From Nocardia puris (GTDB taxonomy: Bacteria; Actinomycetota; Actinomycetes; Mycobacteriales; Mycobacteriaceae), in contig NZ_QNRE01000004.1 of assembly GCF_003315035.1 (NCBI RefSeq), positions 310,001-374,000 of the forward strand: 64,000 nucleotides of DNA. The letters run 5' to 3'. The translations under genes were made by a program, and so were the position numbers. The notes under the pieces were generated by a model. It ran no database searches, had not been told where the DNA came from, and saw nothing but the letters and a program-made list of their open reading frames with translations. Below are positions 34,099 to 42,597 of the stretch, piece after piece. The number at the start of each line of letters is the position of its first letter. Within the stretch, counting starts at the first letter, position 1.

Positions 34099-36117
34099 TC
34101 ACCAGATCTTCACGCGCTCCGCGGGCGGGAGGTAGAGGGCGTCGTCGGGTTGGATGGCGAACGCCTCGTGGAAGGTGTCGATATTGCGCACCACCGCGTT
34201 GCAGCGGAACTCCGGCGGGGAGTGCGGATCGGTCGCGAGGCGGCGGATGGCCTCCTCGGGACGGGCCTTGGTGCGCCACACCTGCGCCCAGCCGAAGAAC
34301 ACGCGCTGCAAGCCGGTGAGCCCGTCGATGACCGGGGGCTCCTGGCCGTTCAGTGAGATCTTGTACGCCTCCAGCGCGATCGACAGACCGCCCAGATCGC
34401 CGATGTTCTCACCGATGGTGAACTCGCCGTTGACGTGGTGATCGTCGGCGAGATCCTTGGGGGACAGGGCGTTGTACTGGTCGATCAACGCCTTGGTGCG
34501 CTTGCCGAATTCGGCGCGATCGGCGTCGGTCCACCAGTCGACCATGTTGCCGTCGCCGTCGTACTTGGCGCCCTGATCGTCGAAGCCGTGGCCGATCTCG
34601 TGCCCGATCACCGCGCCGATGCCGCCGTAGTTGGCGGCGTCGTCGGCGTTCATGTCGAAGAACGGCGGCTGCAGGATCGCGGCGGGGAACACGATCTCGT
34701 TCATGCCCGGGTTGTAGTAGGCGTTGACGGTCTGCGGCGTCATGAACCACTCGTCGCGGTCCACCGGGCCACCCAGCTTGCGCAGATCTCGGTCGTGCTC
34801 GGCGGCGTAGCCGCTGCGGTAGTTGCCGACCAGATCGGCCGGGTCCACGGTCACCGCCGAATAGTCGCGCCAGCGGTCCGGGTAGCCGATCTTGGGCGTG
34901 AACTTCTCCAGCTTCACCAGCGCGGCCTCGCGCGTGGCCGGGCTCATCCAGTCCAGCTGGGAGATGTTGCGCCGGTAGGCCTCCTGCAGATTCTCGACCA
35001 GCTCGAGCATCCGCTCCTTGGCCTCGGGCGGAAAGTGCTCGGCCACATACAGTTTGCCGACCGCCTCGCCGAGCAGTTCCTGCACCAGCGACACGCCGCG
35101 CTTCCAGCGTTCGCGGTTCTCCTGCGCGCCGGTCAGCGTGCGGCCGTAGAAGTCGAAGTTCTCCTCGACCAGATCGTCGGTGAGATACGGTGCGCGAGCG
35201 CGCAATACGCGCCAGGCTGCCCAGGCCCGCCAGTCCTCGAGGTCCTCGGCGGCCCAGGTCTGGGCGAAGGTGCGCACGTAGGAGGGCTGGCGCACGACCA
35301 GTTCGGCGAACAGCTCCGCGCCCGGCTTCTCCACCGCCTCGGCGGTCGCGGAAACCCAAGCGGCCCAGTCGAACTCCGGGTAGTCACGGGCCAGGTCGGC
35401 GAACGTGGTGAGGTTGTAGCCCAGTTCGGCGTCGCGGCGGCGCACCACATCCCAGTGGCCCGCGGCGAGTTTGCGCTCCAGCTCGAACACCCGCTGCCCC
35501 ACGCCCTCGAGGTCGGCGGGCAGCAGCGCGGCGATCCTCGGGTCGGCGGCGGCCAGCGCGAACATGCGCCCGATGTGGGCGATGTAGGCGGCGCGGATCT
35601 CGGCGAACTCGTCCTGCCGGTAGTAGGACTCGTCGGGCAGGCCGATCCCGGACTGCACGGCGTGCACCAGGTAGCGGCTGGAGTCCTTGTCGTCGGTGTC
35701 GACGTAGAAGCCGACCGCGCCGCCGATGCCGACCCGCTGGAACCGGCCGAGCAGGGCGGCGAACGCCGAGCGGTCGGGCACCTCGCGCACCGCGGCCAGC
35801 TCCGCCGAGATCGGCGACAGGCCCGCGGCGGCGACCGTCTCGGTGTCCATGAAGCTGGTGTACAGGTCGCCGATCTTGCGCGCGTCGGTGCCAGGCTCGG
35901 CGTCGGTGGCGGCGGCGTCCTGGATGATCTTCTGCACGTCCAGCTCGGCCTGGTCGTACAAGGCGCGGAAGGCGCCGTCCACCGCGCGGTCGGCCGGGAT
36001 CTCGTAGGAGTCCAGCCATTTGCCGTTGACATGCGCGAACAGGTCGTCCTGGACCCGCACCGCCTGGTCCAGATAGCTCAGATCGATACCGGAAGGGCTG
36101 GTCAGTTCGGAAGTCAC
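34099..36117 (-). CDS. M13 family zinc metallopeptidase (PepO/Zmp1-like)
   Basis: A 672-residue neprilysin-type endopeptidase. The zinc site HEIGH lies near residue 505 within VIGHEIGHGFDDQGAKYDG, the third ligand Glu is in ENIGDLGG, and NAYYNPGMNEIVFPA is the substrate-binding motif. The end VKIW is the C-terminal signature of the family. There is no signal peptide, as in mycobacterial Zmp1, which is nonetheless found outside the cytosol. The start is set at GTG 36117 because the following residues TSELTSPSGIDLSYLD align with Zmp1 N-termini; ATG 36135 is the alternative. Confidence 0.93.
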   Translation of the reverse strand: MTSELTSPSGIDLSYLDQAVRVQDDLFAHVNGKWLDSYEIPADRAVDGAFRALYDQAELDVQKIIQDAAATDAEPGTDARKIGDLYTSFMDTETVAAAGLSPISAELAAVREVPDRSAFAALLGRFQRVGIGGAVGFYVDTDDKDSSRYLVHAVQSGIGLPDESYYRQDEFAEIRAAYIAHIGRMFALAAADPRIAALLPADLEGVGQRVFELERKLAAGHWDVVRRRDAELGYNLTTFADLARDYPEFDWAAWVSATAEAVEKPGAELFAELVVRQPSYVRTFAQTWAAEDLEDWRAWAAWRVLRARAPYLTDDLVEENFDFYGRTLTGAQENRERWKRGVSLVQELLGEAVGKLYVAEHFPPEAKERMLELVENLQEAYRRNISQLDWMSPATREAALVKLEKFTPKIGYPDRWRDYSAVTVDPADLVGNYRSGYAAEHDRDLRKLGGPVDRDEWFMTPQTVNAYYNPGMNEIVFPAAILQPPFFDMNADDAANYGGIGAVIGHEIGHGFDDQGAKYDGDGNMVDWWTDADRAEFGKRTKALIDQYNALSPKDLADDHHVNGEFTIGENIGDLGGLSIALEAYKISLNGQEPPVIDGLTGLQRVFFGWAQVWRTKARPEEAIRRLATDPHSPPEFRCNAVVRNIDTFHEAFAIQPDDALYLPPAERVKIW

Positions 36118-36194
36118 GACCTCCAGTATGCCCATCAGCGTGGGGTGCGCGGGACGGTTGCCCGCGGCCCGCGCCGAACTCCGGACACTGAAGA

Positions 36195-36213
36195 GCCCCG
36201 GGCGAGCCGGGGC
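36195..36213 (-). terminator. terminator hairpin after the DUF397 gene
   Basis: GCCCCGG and CCGGGGC form a 7-bp perfect stem with a 5-nt loop, just past the DUF397 stop on the minus strand. Confidence 0.5.
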
Positions 36214-36222
36214 CGGAGACGG

Positions 36223-36600
36223 TCAGACGGACAGGGGAGCGCGGTCGAATTCGCCGTCGCGAGCGCCGGCGAGGAAGGCCTCCCATTCCTCGGGGGTGTA
36301 GTCGAGGGTGATGTCGCCGTGGCGCAGCGTGGTGGCGCCGTCCGCGGCGGTGTGGGCGATCAGCTCGGTATGAGCGCGCCCGCTGTCGAGCAGAGCGAGG
36401 AACGCGGTCCAGACGCTCGCGGTGACGGTGATGATGGGCTCGTCGGCGGGGCGGTTGGCCGGATTGCGGCGGTATTTGCTGTCACGGATGAGCACCGCAT
36501 CACCATCGAACCGGATCTCGACGCACTGGTTCCCGTTATTGGATCGGGTCGACGTATACCAGCCGGTAGTGCCCGGCCGGAGGCTAGCGGTGGTGGCCAT
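36223..36600 (-). CDS. DUF397 domain protein
   Basis: A 125-residue small acidic protein. The DUF397 core is clear: W-Y-T-S-T-R-S-N, NQCVEIRF, VLIRDSKYRRNP and VWTAFLALLDSGR. A C-terminal half (LDYTPEEWEAFLAGARDGEFD) repeats the final DUF397 element, making it longer than the usual 60-80 residues. These proteins normally accompany XRE-DUF5753 regulators, as here 10 bp upstream, and are thought to act as small modulators of them. In Streptomyces such pairs control antibiotic production and differentiation. Confidence 0.88.
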   Translation of the reverse strand: MATTASLRPGTTGWYTSTRSNNGNQCVEIRFDGDAVLIRDSKYRRNPANRPADEPIITVTASVWTAFLALLDSGRAHTELIAHTAADGATTLRHGDITLDYTPEEWEAFLAGARDGEFDRAPLSV

Positions 36601-36610
36601 GCGCAGGATT

Positions 36611-37462
36611 TTACCCGAGTGCGCACCGTCTGATCAGCGCGGATGATTCGGTGCGTGAGAGCGATTGCTCGACGGCGCGCTGATAGGCGAAGCGCAGATC
36701 GCGCACCAGATCGGGATCGTCGACCGCACCGCCGAAAACGGCGCTCTCCGCCCAGCCGAAGGTGGGCAGTCCCTCCCCGGGGAAGTCGATGAGATGGAAG
36801 CTGCAGCCGCCCAGCGTGGCGCCCGCGGTGGCCGAGAACGGGATGACCCGCACCTCGAGGGTGTCGAGCTCGTCGATCAGATCGGCCAGGTGCTCGAGCT
36901 GGCCGCGCAGTACCTTGGGACCGCCGGTCTGCTGGTGCAGGGCGGCCTCGCCGATCACCGCGGTGAGCTCCACGCGGTCGGGTCCGTGCAGTCTGGCCTG
37001 TCTTCGCATCCGGATCGCGACCAGCTGCTCCACCTGCACCGGCCGGATCATGACGTCGGCGCTGATCAGGGCTCTGGCGTAGTCCTCGGTCTGCAACAGG
37101 CCCGGCACGATGAGGCTGTCGTAGCTGCGGATGCTGTGCGCGCCGAACTCCATGCCGTAGAGGCGCTGCAACTCGGGGCCGATCAGCGCGGAGGATTTGG
37201 CCCACCAGCCGCGCTCCTTGCTGGCGTCGAGCAGGGCGAGCAGTTCGGCGCGTTCCTCGGCGGTCACCTCGAGCAGGTCCAGCACGGGTTCGATGGTGTT
37301 GGTGGTGAGCACGCGTCTGCCCTTCTCCACGTGCGACCAGTTGGCCGGGGTGAAGCCGACCTGTCTGGCGAAGCCCGCGGAGTCGAAGCCGCGTTGTTCG
37401 CGCAGCTCCCGCAGTCGCAGCACCAGTTCCCAACGCGCGACGGTAGGCGAGACGGGTGCCAT
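36611..37462 (-). CDS. XRE family regulator with DUF5753
   Basis: A 283-residue DNA-binding regulator. The N-terminal HTH lies around residues 14-70 (LRELREQRGFDSAGFARQVG with the recognition helix near NWSHVEKGRR). The C-terminal DUF5753 domain contains the hallmark YDSLIVPGLLQTEDYARALI and FGGAVDDPDLV. DUF5753 has been linked to ligand-dependent control. It is co-directional with the DUF397 gene and divergent from the hypothetical gene at 37593; the inverted repeat at 37502-37515 is a likely binding site. Confidence 0.92.
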   Translation of the reverse strand: MAPVSPTVARWELVLRLRELREQRGFDSAGFARQVGFTPANWSHVEKGRRVLTTNTIEPVLDLLEVTAEERAELLALLDASKERGWWAKSSALIGPELQRLYGMEFGAHSIRSYDSLIVPGLLQTEDYARALISADVMIRPVQVEQLVAIRMRRQARLHGPDRVELTAVIGEAALHQQTGGPKVLRGQLEHLADLIDELDTLEVRVIPFSATAGATLGGCSFHLIDFPGEGLPTFGWAESAVFGGAVDDPDLVRDLRFAYQRAVEQSLSRTESSALIRRCALG

Positions 37463-37501
37463 GACACGCGATGCTACGCCTCATCGTTTCCCCCGCTTGT
37501 G

Positions 37502-37515
37502 ACTATTGTCATAGT
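37502..37515. promoter_or_regulatory. inverted repeat, candidate XRE operator
   Basis: ACTAT-TGTC-ATAGT is a perfect 5-bp inverted repeat, unusually AT-rich, in the divergent promoter region 40 bp upstream of the XRE gene and 78 bp upstream of the opposite gene. Confidence 0.45.
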
Positions 37516-37592
37516 AGTTGCCCAGGGCTAGGGTCCATGGATAGCGGCCGATTCACCCGTCACGTTCACTCCGCATCGAGGCGAGGTACGTC

Positions 37593-38132
37593 ATGAGCAG
37601 GTCCCGCATCGCATCTGGCAGTCACCCGCAGGCCGGGCCACCGGACATCCGGTCACCGCAGGCCGCCGCGCAGGAATTCACCGCCACCCAGGACGCCTTC
37701 GCCCGCTGCCGCCGCTACCGCAAGGAGAACGGCCTGTTCGCGGTGGTCGAGCCCGCGCTCGGGCGCATCATGCTCGAGATCGGCTCGGTCGGCGCCGTGG
37801 TGATGCCGGGCGTGCTGGGCGAGCGGGTCCGCACCCTGCTCACCGCGCACGGTCAGCCCGGCGGGCCGATCATCGCCCACCCCCGCTCGGGGCGCTGGAC
37901 GTTCCTCACCGGCCCGACCGACAACTCCTACCTGGACATGGCGCTGTTCGCGGACCTGTTCCGGGTGTGCGCCTCGGTCGCGCTGCCCGGCAGCCGGATC
38001 GTGCTGCCCTCACCCGCCGACGAGCACAGCGGCTACCGCACCTGGGTGGCGCCGCCCGCCGGCGACCACCGGCCCGACCTGCCCGAGGTGATCGCCGCGA
38101 CCAGGGCCGCGGCGCTCCCCTCACCGCCCTGA
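37593..38132 (+). CDS. hypothetical protein divergent from the XRE/DUF397 pair
   Basis: A 179-residue soluble protein with no signal or membrane segment. A short disordered N-terminus precedes a compact domain with FAVVEPALGRIMLEIGSVGAV, a central HPRSGRWTFLTGP motif, DMALFADLFRVCASVALPG and RIVLPSPADEHSGYRTWV. The HPRSGRW and LPSP motifs recall the short primase/polymerase-like proteins found beside XRE-DUF397 pairs in Nocardia and Streptomyces, but catalytic acids of a real prim-pol are not evident. The ATG 37593 follows GAGGTACGTC. Function unknown; probably part of the regulator module. Confidence 0.7.
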   Translation: MSRSRIASGSHPQAGPPDIRSPQAAAQEFTATQDAFARCRRYRKENGLFAVVEPALGRIMLEIGSVGAVVMPGVLGERVRTLLTAHGQPGGPIIAHPRSGRWTFLTGPTDNSYLDMALFADLFRVCASVALPGSRIVLPSPADEHSGYRTWVAPPAGDHRPDLPEVIAATRAAALPSPP

Positions 38133-38135
38133 GGT

Positions 38136-38630
38136 CTACGGCGTGGGCTGCGGCGTCAGCGTGATGCTGAAGCGGTCCTCGATGTTCTGCTCCCACTTGC
38201 GTTCGCACTCGTCGATCGCCGCCTGGTCGTTGCCCGCCTTGTTCAGGCAGTCGATCAGGTCACGGCCGCCGGACTCCACGAAGAAGCTCCAGCCGACGAT
38301 GCCGATGAGGATCGACCCGATGATGGCCAGCACGCTCAGCACCAGACCGGTCACGGCCATGCCGGTGCCGCCGCCGGTGCCGCGGCGGGTCTTCACGAAC
38401 GCGATGATGCCGAAGATCAGGCCGAACAGACCGAACAGCAGGCCGCCGACCACCGACCAGAAGGTCAGCAGCGCGAGGATGCCCAGCACCAGCGCGGTGA
38501 TCGCCATGCCCTTGCCCTTGGGCGATTCCTGCCAGTACTGGCCCTGGCCGGGGGGCGGGTAGTTGCCGGGCGGCGGCGGGTAGTTGCCGGGCGGCGGCGG
38601 GTACTGACCGGGCGGGGGATATTGCGACAT
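38136..38630 (-). CDS. DUF4190-like membrane protein with proline/tyrosine-rich N-terminus
   Basis: A 164-residue membrane protein. The first about 38 residues are PPPGQYPPPPGNYPPPP-type repeats. Two hydrophobic hairpin helices follow (ITALVLGILALLTF and GMAVTGLVLSVLAIIGSILIG), separated by KTRRGTGGG, which is the DUF4190 pattern. A short extracytoplasmic tail has two Cys (DCLNKAGND and ECERKWEQ). The ATG 38630 has GAGGAAG upstream. It ends only 3 bp from the convergent gene. Role unknown; PPxY-rich proteins of this kind often sit near division or envelope complexes. Confidence 0.85.
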   Translation of the reverse strand: MSQYPPPGQYPPPPGNYPPPPGNYPPPGQGQYWQESPKGKGMAITALVLGILALLTFWSVVGGLLFGLFGLIFGIIAFVKTRRGTGGGTGMAVTGLVLSVLAIIGSILIGIVGWSFFVESGGRDLIDCLNKAGNDQAAIDECERKWEQNIEDRFSITLTPQPTP

Positions 38631-38764
38631 GGACTTCCTCTCAGTCGGTGCCGCTGGACAGGACTCACGCGACAATGCGCACCCGGCGGACGCGCTCGAC
38701 AACTGATCGCGCACACCGGGTTCGGATGTTAATGGGACAAACCGTACGTCGCGCTACGCCGCGC

Positions 38765-39529
38765 TCACTGGCCGCCGAGGCGCGCGTGCATCTCCCACAC
38801 CAGGATCTCGGCGGGGCCGCGCGCGGTGATCCGCTGCCCGCCGCTGCGGGTGAGGCGCACGGCGTCACCCGCGTACAGCGCGCCGACGCCCTCCATCTCG
38901 ACCTCACCGCGCGCGACGAAAAGATGCAGGTAGGGGGCCTCGGGCAGGTCTATCGCGGCGTCGGTCCTGGCGACGTGCAGCGCCGAATGCGAGCTGTTGA
39001 TGGCGATGGCCGTGCGGTCGCGGTACTTCGGCAGCCCCGAGGCCACCGTGACCAGGCCGCCGCGCGCGAGCTCGTCATCGATCTCGAGCTGCTGGTAGCC
39101 GGGGGTGAGGCCGGGCTCGTCGGGCACCACCCACATCTGCACGAAATGCACCGGGTCGTCGTGTTCGGCGCCGTTGTCCAGGCGCCAGGAATCGTTCTTC
39201 TCCGAATGCATGATGCCGGTGCCCGCGCTCATGCGCTGGGCGAGGCCCGGATAGATGACACCCGCGTGGCCGAGCGAATCCTGGTGCACCAGGCTGCCGT
39301 CGAGGACCCAGGTGACGATCTCCATATCCCGGTGCGGGTGGGTATCGAATCCCTGGCCGGGCAGGACTATGTCCTCGTTGTTCACCAGCAGCAGGCCGTG
39401 GTGGGTGTTGTCGGGATCGTAGTGCTCGCCGAAGGAGAAGGAATGCTTCGAATCCAGCCAGGACACCCGCGTTTTCCTGCGGTCGCCGCCGCGGTGGACG
39501 TCGATGTGCGGCGTCGTGAGTGTGGACAT
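38765..39529 (-). CDS. pirin family protein
   Basis: A 254-residue bicupin of the pirin family. The N-terminal cupin carries the metal ligands in FDTHPHRDMEIVTWVLDG, with a further His in GTGIMHSEKND. The C-terminal cupin is smaller. Some bacterial pirins are quercetin dioxygenases and others regulate metabolism, so the activity here is open. The ATG 39529 has GGAGAGGAGGA upstream and replaces the frame start at 39547. It is divergent from the NUDIX gene. Confidence 0.9.
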   Translation of the reverse strand: MSTLTTPHIDVHRGGDRRKTRVSWLDSKHSFSFGEHYDPDNTHHGLLLVNNEDIVLPGQGFDTHPHRDMEIVTWVLDGSLVHQDSLGHAGVIYPGLAQRMSAGTGIMHSEKNDSWRLDNGAEHDDPVHFVQMWVVPDEPGLTPGYQQLEIDDELARGGLVTVASGLPKYRDRTAIAINSSHSALHVARTDAAIDLPEAPYLHLFVARGEVEMEGVGALYAGDAVRLTRSGGQRITARGPAEILVWEMHARLGGQ

Positions 39530-39791
39530 CGCGGTCCTCCTCTCCACGGCGTGGCCCGGTTCGCCATTCGGGGCGCGCGCTCGACGTCGCGATACTCGCC
39601 ATTCCTAGTAGATTGTGCTGCACTCGGCATTTTACGCGAGCGACGCGGGGGTGAACGGCAGGCGAGCACTGCCGCCTACTGTCGCCCTCGGCGGCGGCCA
39701 CCGCGTGGCGTACGACCGACCGGAACGGGCCCGTCCGGCGTGTTTCCCGCGTAACCCGATGCGTCCCAACGGAACCGGAGGTGAGAGCGGC

Positions 39792-40253
39792 ATGCGACCC
39801 GAAGCGCTCGCGCGGATCGAACGACGGCTGCGCACCGAGGCGCACCGCGACGGCATCAACGATTTCGTGGTCGGCGTGGCGGTGTTCCGGCAGCGCCGCC
39901 TGCTGGTGGTACGGCGGGTGCCCGACGACTACAACGGCGGACTGTACGAACTGCCGGGCGGCGGCGTGGAATCGGGCGAGACCTTCGCCGATTGCGCGGC
40001 CAGGGAATTGCTCGAGGAGACCGGACTGCGCTTGCGCGGTATCACCGAATTCCTCGGCGGTATCGATTACGCCACCCGCACCAAAGCCCGCGTCCGCAAA
40101 TTCAGTTTCGTCGCCGAGGTGGAGCCCGGCGAGGTCGAGCTGGCCCCCGGCGAACACGACGATTACGCCTGGATCGACGCGAACGAACTGGAAGACCTCC
40201 CCATGGCCCCGGATATGCGCGCCTCCGTGCGCTCCCTGGTCCACGCCATTTGA
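39792..40253 (+). CDS. NUDIX hydrolase
   Basis: A 153-residue NUDIX protein. The NUDIX box G-x5-E-x7-REL-x-EE-x-GL is complete at about residues 56-78 (GGGVESGETFADCAAREL, then LEETGL). The N-terminal helix MRPEALARIERRL precedes the fold. It hydrolyses a nucleoside diphosphate linked to another group; the specific substrate is unknown. The ATG 39792 has GGAGGTGAGAG upstream, so the longer frame from 39615 is not used. Confidence 0.9.
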   Translation: MRPEALARIERRLRTEAHRDGINDFVVGVAVFRQRRLLVVRRVPDDYNGGLYELPGGGVESGETFADCAARELLEETGLRLRGITEFLGGIDYATRTKARVRKFSFVAEVEPGEVELAPGEHDDYAWIDANELEDLPMAPDMRASVRSLVHAI

Positions 40254-40290
40254 GCGGTACGCGCGAACCATCCCGACACGCCCAAGCACG

Positions 40291-40307
40291 GCAACGCAAC
40301 GCAACGC
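40291..40307 (+). repeat. short CAACG tandem repeat
   Basis: Three CAACG units in tandem followed by CA lie at the left border of repeat copy A. Confidence 0.6.
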
Positions 40308-40316
40308 AAGATACGC

Positions 40317-40387
40317 GCTCTCCCAGCCACGTCGGGGAGGGAGCCCGACGACCGACCGTTCGCGCGCGCCAGCGCGCCAAAAACACA
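40317..40387 (+). repeat. dispersed intergenic repeat, copy A
   Basis: It shares with copies B and C the ordered blocks CTCTCCCAGCCACSTCGGGG, AGGGAGCCCGACGACCGACC, GTTCGCG, a GC-alternating CGCGCCAGCGCGC and the end AAAAACACAG. It fills much of the 232-bp gap between the NUDIX and MFS genes. No open frame or transposase is associated. It lacks the 21-bp hairpin found in copy C. Confidence 0.8.
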
Positions 40388-40485
40388 GCCCGTACACCCG
40401 CCCCGGGCTCGGCCCAACCATCACCGCCACCGAACCGTCCGACCCCGTCCTTCGAGCGCGCCGAGAACACTGCACAATCGGGGCG

Positions 40486-41805
40486 GTGTCGATCGGTCGC
40501 CCAGAGGATGCGCAGTCACTGCCGCTGCGGACAGCGTTGCGGGAGAGTCCCGGGGTGGGGCGGCTGGCGATCGTGCGGTTCGCGGGGCAGTTCGGCGACG
40601 GGATGTTCCAGGCGGCGCTCTCGGGGGCGATCCTGTTCAACCCGGAGCGCGAGACCGATCCGCTGGCGGTGGCGGCGGGGTTCGCGGTGCTGTTGCTGCC
40701 GTATTCGCTGATCGGGCCGTATGCGGGGGCGCTGCTGGACCGGTGGGATCGGCGGGCGGTGCTGCTGGTGGCGAATGTGTTGCGGGCGGCGCTGATCGGT
40801 GTGGTGAGCGTCGGGCTGCTGGCCGGCGTGGGGGAGACGCCGCTGCTGTTGCTCGCACTGGCGGTGGTGGGTATCAGCCGGTTCGTGATGGCGGGCGTGT
40901 CGGCGGCGTTGCCGCGGGTGCTGGCGCAGGAGTGGCTGGTGCCGATGAATTCGGTGCTGGCGACGGTGGCCTCGGGCTGTGCGGGGGCGGGTGCGGCGAT
41001 CGCGGTGGCGATCATCGGGGTGATCGGGGCGGGTGATCAGGGTTCGGCGGTGGCCGTCGCGGTGAGTGCGACCGGTTCGGTGCTCGGGGCGGTGCTGGCG
41101 GCCGGGTTCCGCCCAAGGGTGCTGGGGCCCGAGGGGAAGATCCGGACGGAGCGCGGCGCGGTGCGCGCGATCGCGACGGGTCTGCGCACCGGCGCGACGG
41201 CGGTGTGGCGCTCCAAGCACGTGACCACCGCGATGGTCGGGATCGGCACGCACCGCGTGGTGTTCGGCGCGAACACGCTGATCATGGTGCTGGTGCTGCG
41301 CCAGGACGCGTCCGGGCCGACGGGCGGGCTGATCGGTTTCGGGGTGGCGATCGCGGCGACGGCGACCGGCATGCTGGTGGCGGCCGTCCTCGCGCCGCTG
41401 CTGATCCCGCGGCTGGGCCGCCCGCGCACGGTGGTGGCCGGGCTGGTGACGGCGATGCTGGTGCAGCTCACGCTGGTGACGCCGACCGCCCTCGCGGCGC
41501 CCGACGCGGCGGACCGCGCGCATCAGCTCCTGCTCGCGGGCGCCTTCCTGTTCGGCCTGGCCGGGCAGACCATCAAGCTCACCGGCGACGCCACCATGCA
41601 GATCGACATCGACGACGACCGCCGCGGTCAGGTGTTCGCCCTCCAGGACACCGTCTTCAACATCACCTTCGTCCTGGCCATCGCCGCCACCGCCCTGGTG
41701 GTCCCCGCCGACGGCCGCTCCCTCCCGGTCGTGCTGACCGGCGCCCTCGGCTACGCCGTCGGCATCCTCGCCATCGCCTTGAACTCGCGTAGGCCGACCA
41801 AGTAG
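40486..41805 (+). CDS. MFS transporter (12 TM)
   Basis: A 439-residue major facilitator with twelve predicted helices, resembling the enterobactin-exporter/transmembrane-effector group. Visible features are GQFGDGMFQAALSGAILF in helix 1, the motif-A-like GALLDRWDRRAVLL after helix 2 and a long run of Gly/Ala-rich helices. The GTG 40486 is chosen because GGGGCG precedes it and family similarity starts there; the frame is open back to 39781 through the NUDIX gene and repeat A, which is not coding in this frame. Cargo unknown. Confidence 0.88.
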   Translation: MSIGRPEDAQSLPLRTALRESPGVGRLAIVRFAGQFGDGMFQAALSGAILFNPERETDPLAVAAGFAVLLLPYSLIGPYAGALLDRWDRRAVLLVANVLRAALIGVVSVGLLAGVGETPLLLLALAVVGISRFVMAGVSAALPRVLAQEWLVPMNSVLATVASGCAGAGAAIAVAIIGVIGAGDQGSAVAVAVSATGSVLGAVLAAGFRPRVLGPEGKIRTERGAVRAIATGLRTGATAVWRSKHVTTAMVGIGTHRVVFGANTLIMVLVLRQDASGPTGGLIGFGVAIAATATGMLVAAVLAPLLIPRLGRPRTVVAGLVTAMLVQLTLVTPTALAAPDAADRAHQLLLAGAFLFGLAGQTIKLTGDATMQIDIDDDRRGQVFALQDTVFNITFVLAIAATALVVPADGRSLPVVLTGALGYAVGILAIALNSRRPTK

Positions 41806-41903
41806 CCGAAGAAGCGCCTGGGCGGGCAGGCAGGTGGAACTGCCGAGTCCACGGGACGGTCGAGTGCCCGGTCGAGCCGGTCGGCTCACGCGCCCTGTAC
41901 CGA

Positions 41904-42434
41904 TCAGGAGGACGGGTGGCGATCGGACGTGGGTTCGGCCTGGTCGGCGGTGGCGAGTGGGTCGCGCAGTTCTGGCCACGGCTGAGTGGGCGGGTACATC
42001 GCGATCGGGTCGGTGCGGGGCAGGTAGGCCGGGGGGATTGCTTCGACCGGCAGCGCCGTGACGTCGAGGGGGTAGTCGGCCAGCGCCTCGGTGACCGGGT
42101 CGGCCTGCGGTGCCGGGGGTTCGGTGTAGGAGCGGAGGAGTTGGTCGGCGGCCGGGTCGGCGGTGCCGGTGATCTGCTGGTTCCAGGTGCCGAGGCCGGT
42201 GGGGTCGAGGAAGAAGGCGTCGAGCAGGCCGTCGTCGTCGAGGTCGAGCGCGGCCACGTCGGCGACGCCGGTGCCGCGCGAATCCCACAGCGCGTCGTCG
42301 GCCAGACCGTCGCCGTCGAAGTCCAGCTGGAGGGCGTCGGCGGTGCCGGTGCTCGCCAGATCGAGATCGGCCGGGCTGGTCCAGGTGCTGACGACGCCGT
42401 CGCCCGTCCCGAACACGTACTCGATGTCAGTCAT
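41904..42434 (-). CDS. DUF6802-like protein with aspartate-rich repeats
   Basis: A 176-residue acidic protein without signal peptide. It contains successive Asp-rich loops DFDGDGLADDALWDSRGTGV and ALDLDDDGLLDAFFLDPTGL resembling EF-hand, VCBS or dockerin-like calcium loops, followed by a Pro-rich tail. Similar short proteins occur in mycobacteria and Nocardia under DUF6802. The ATG 42434 begins MTDIEYVFGTGDG; the ribosome site is weak. It is divergent from the DUF4185-like gene, and the gap holds two DnaA boxes. Confidence 0.75.
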   Translation of the reverse strand: MTDIEYVFGTGDGVVSTWTSPADLDLASTGTADALQLDFDGDGLADDALWDSRGTGVADVAALDLDDDGLLDAFFLDPTGLGTWNQQITGTADPAADQLLRSYTEPPAPQADPVTEALADYPLDVTALPVEAIPPAYLPRTDPIAMYPPTQPWPELRDPLATADQAEPTSDRHPSS

Positions 42435-42474
42435 ACCCGGTTGGACGCACGCGCGGCCCGCGCGGTTCCACGAT

Positions 42475-42514
42475 TTGTCCACAAGACCGCACCGGACCGC
42501 GAACCTGTGGACAA
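42475..42514. promoter_or_regulatory. inverted pair of exact DnaA boxes
   Basis: TTGTCCACA (42475-42483, plus strand) and its complement TGTGGACAA (42506-42514) are exact actinobacterial DnaA boxes facing each other with a 22-bp spacer. They lie in the 163-bp gap between two divergent genes, so DnaA might control these promoters or the site might titrate DnaA near the origin. Confidence 0.6.
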
Positions 42515-42597
42515 CCAGCCCGCCGGGCCCGCCGCATACGTCCGATTCCGGTAAGTTGATCTCGCCCCGCACGAATCGACCAGGGAGCCACCGCATC

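Noticed and set aside
39781..40485. N-terminal extension of the MFS frame through the NUDIX gene and repeat A
   Set aside because: This part translates the NUDIX gene in a wrong frame and then a repeat; a good start with a purine stretch exists at 40486.
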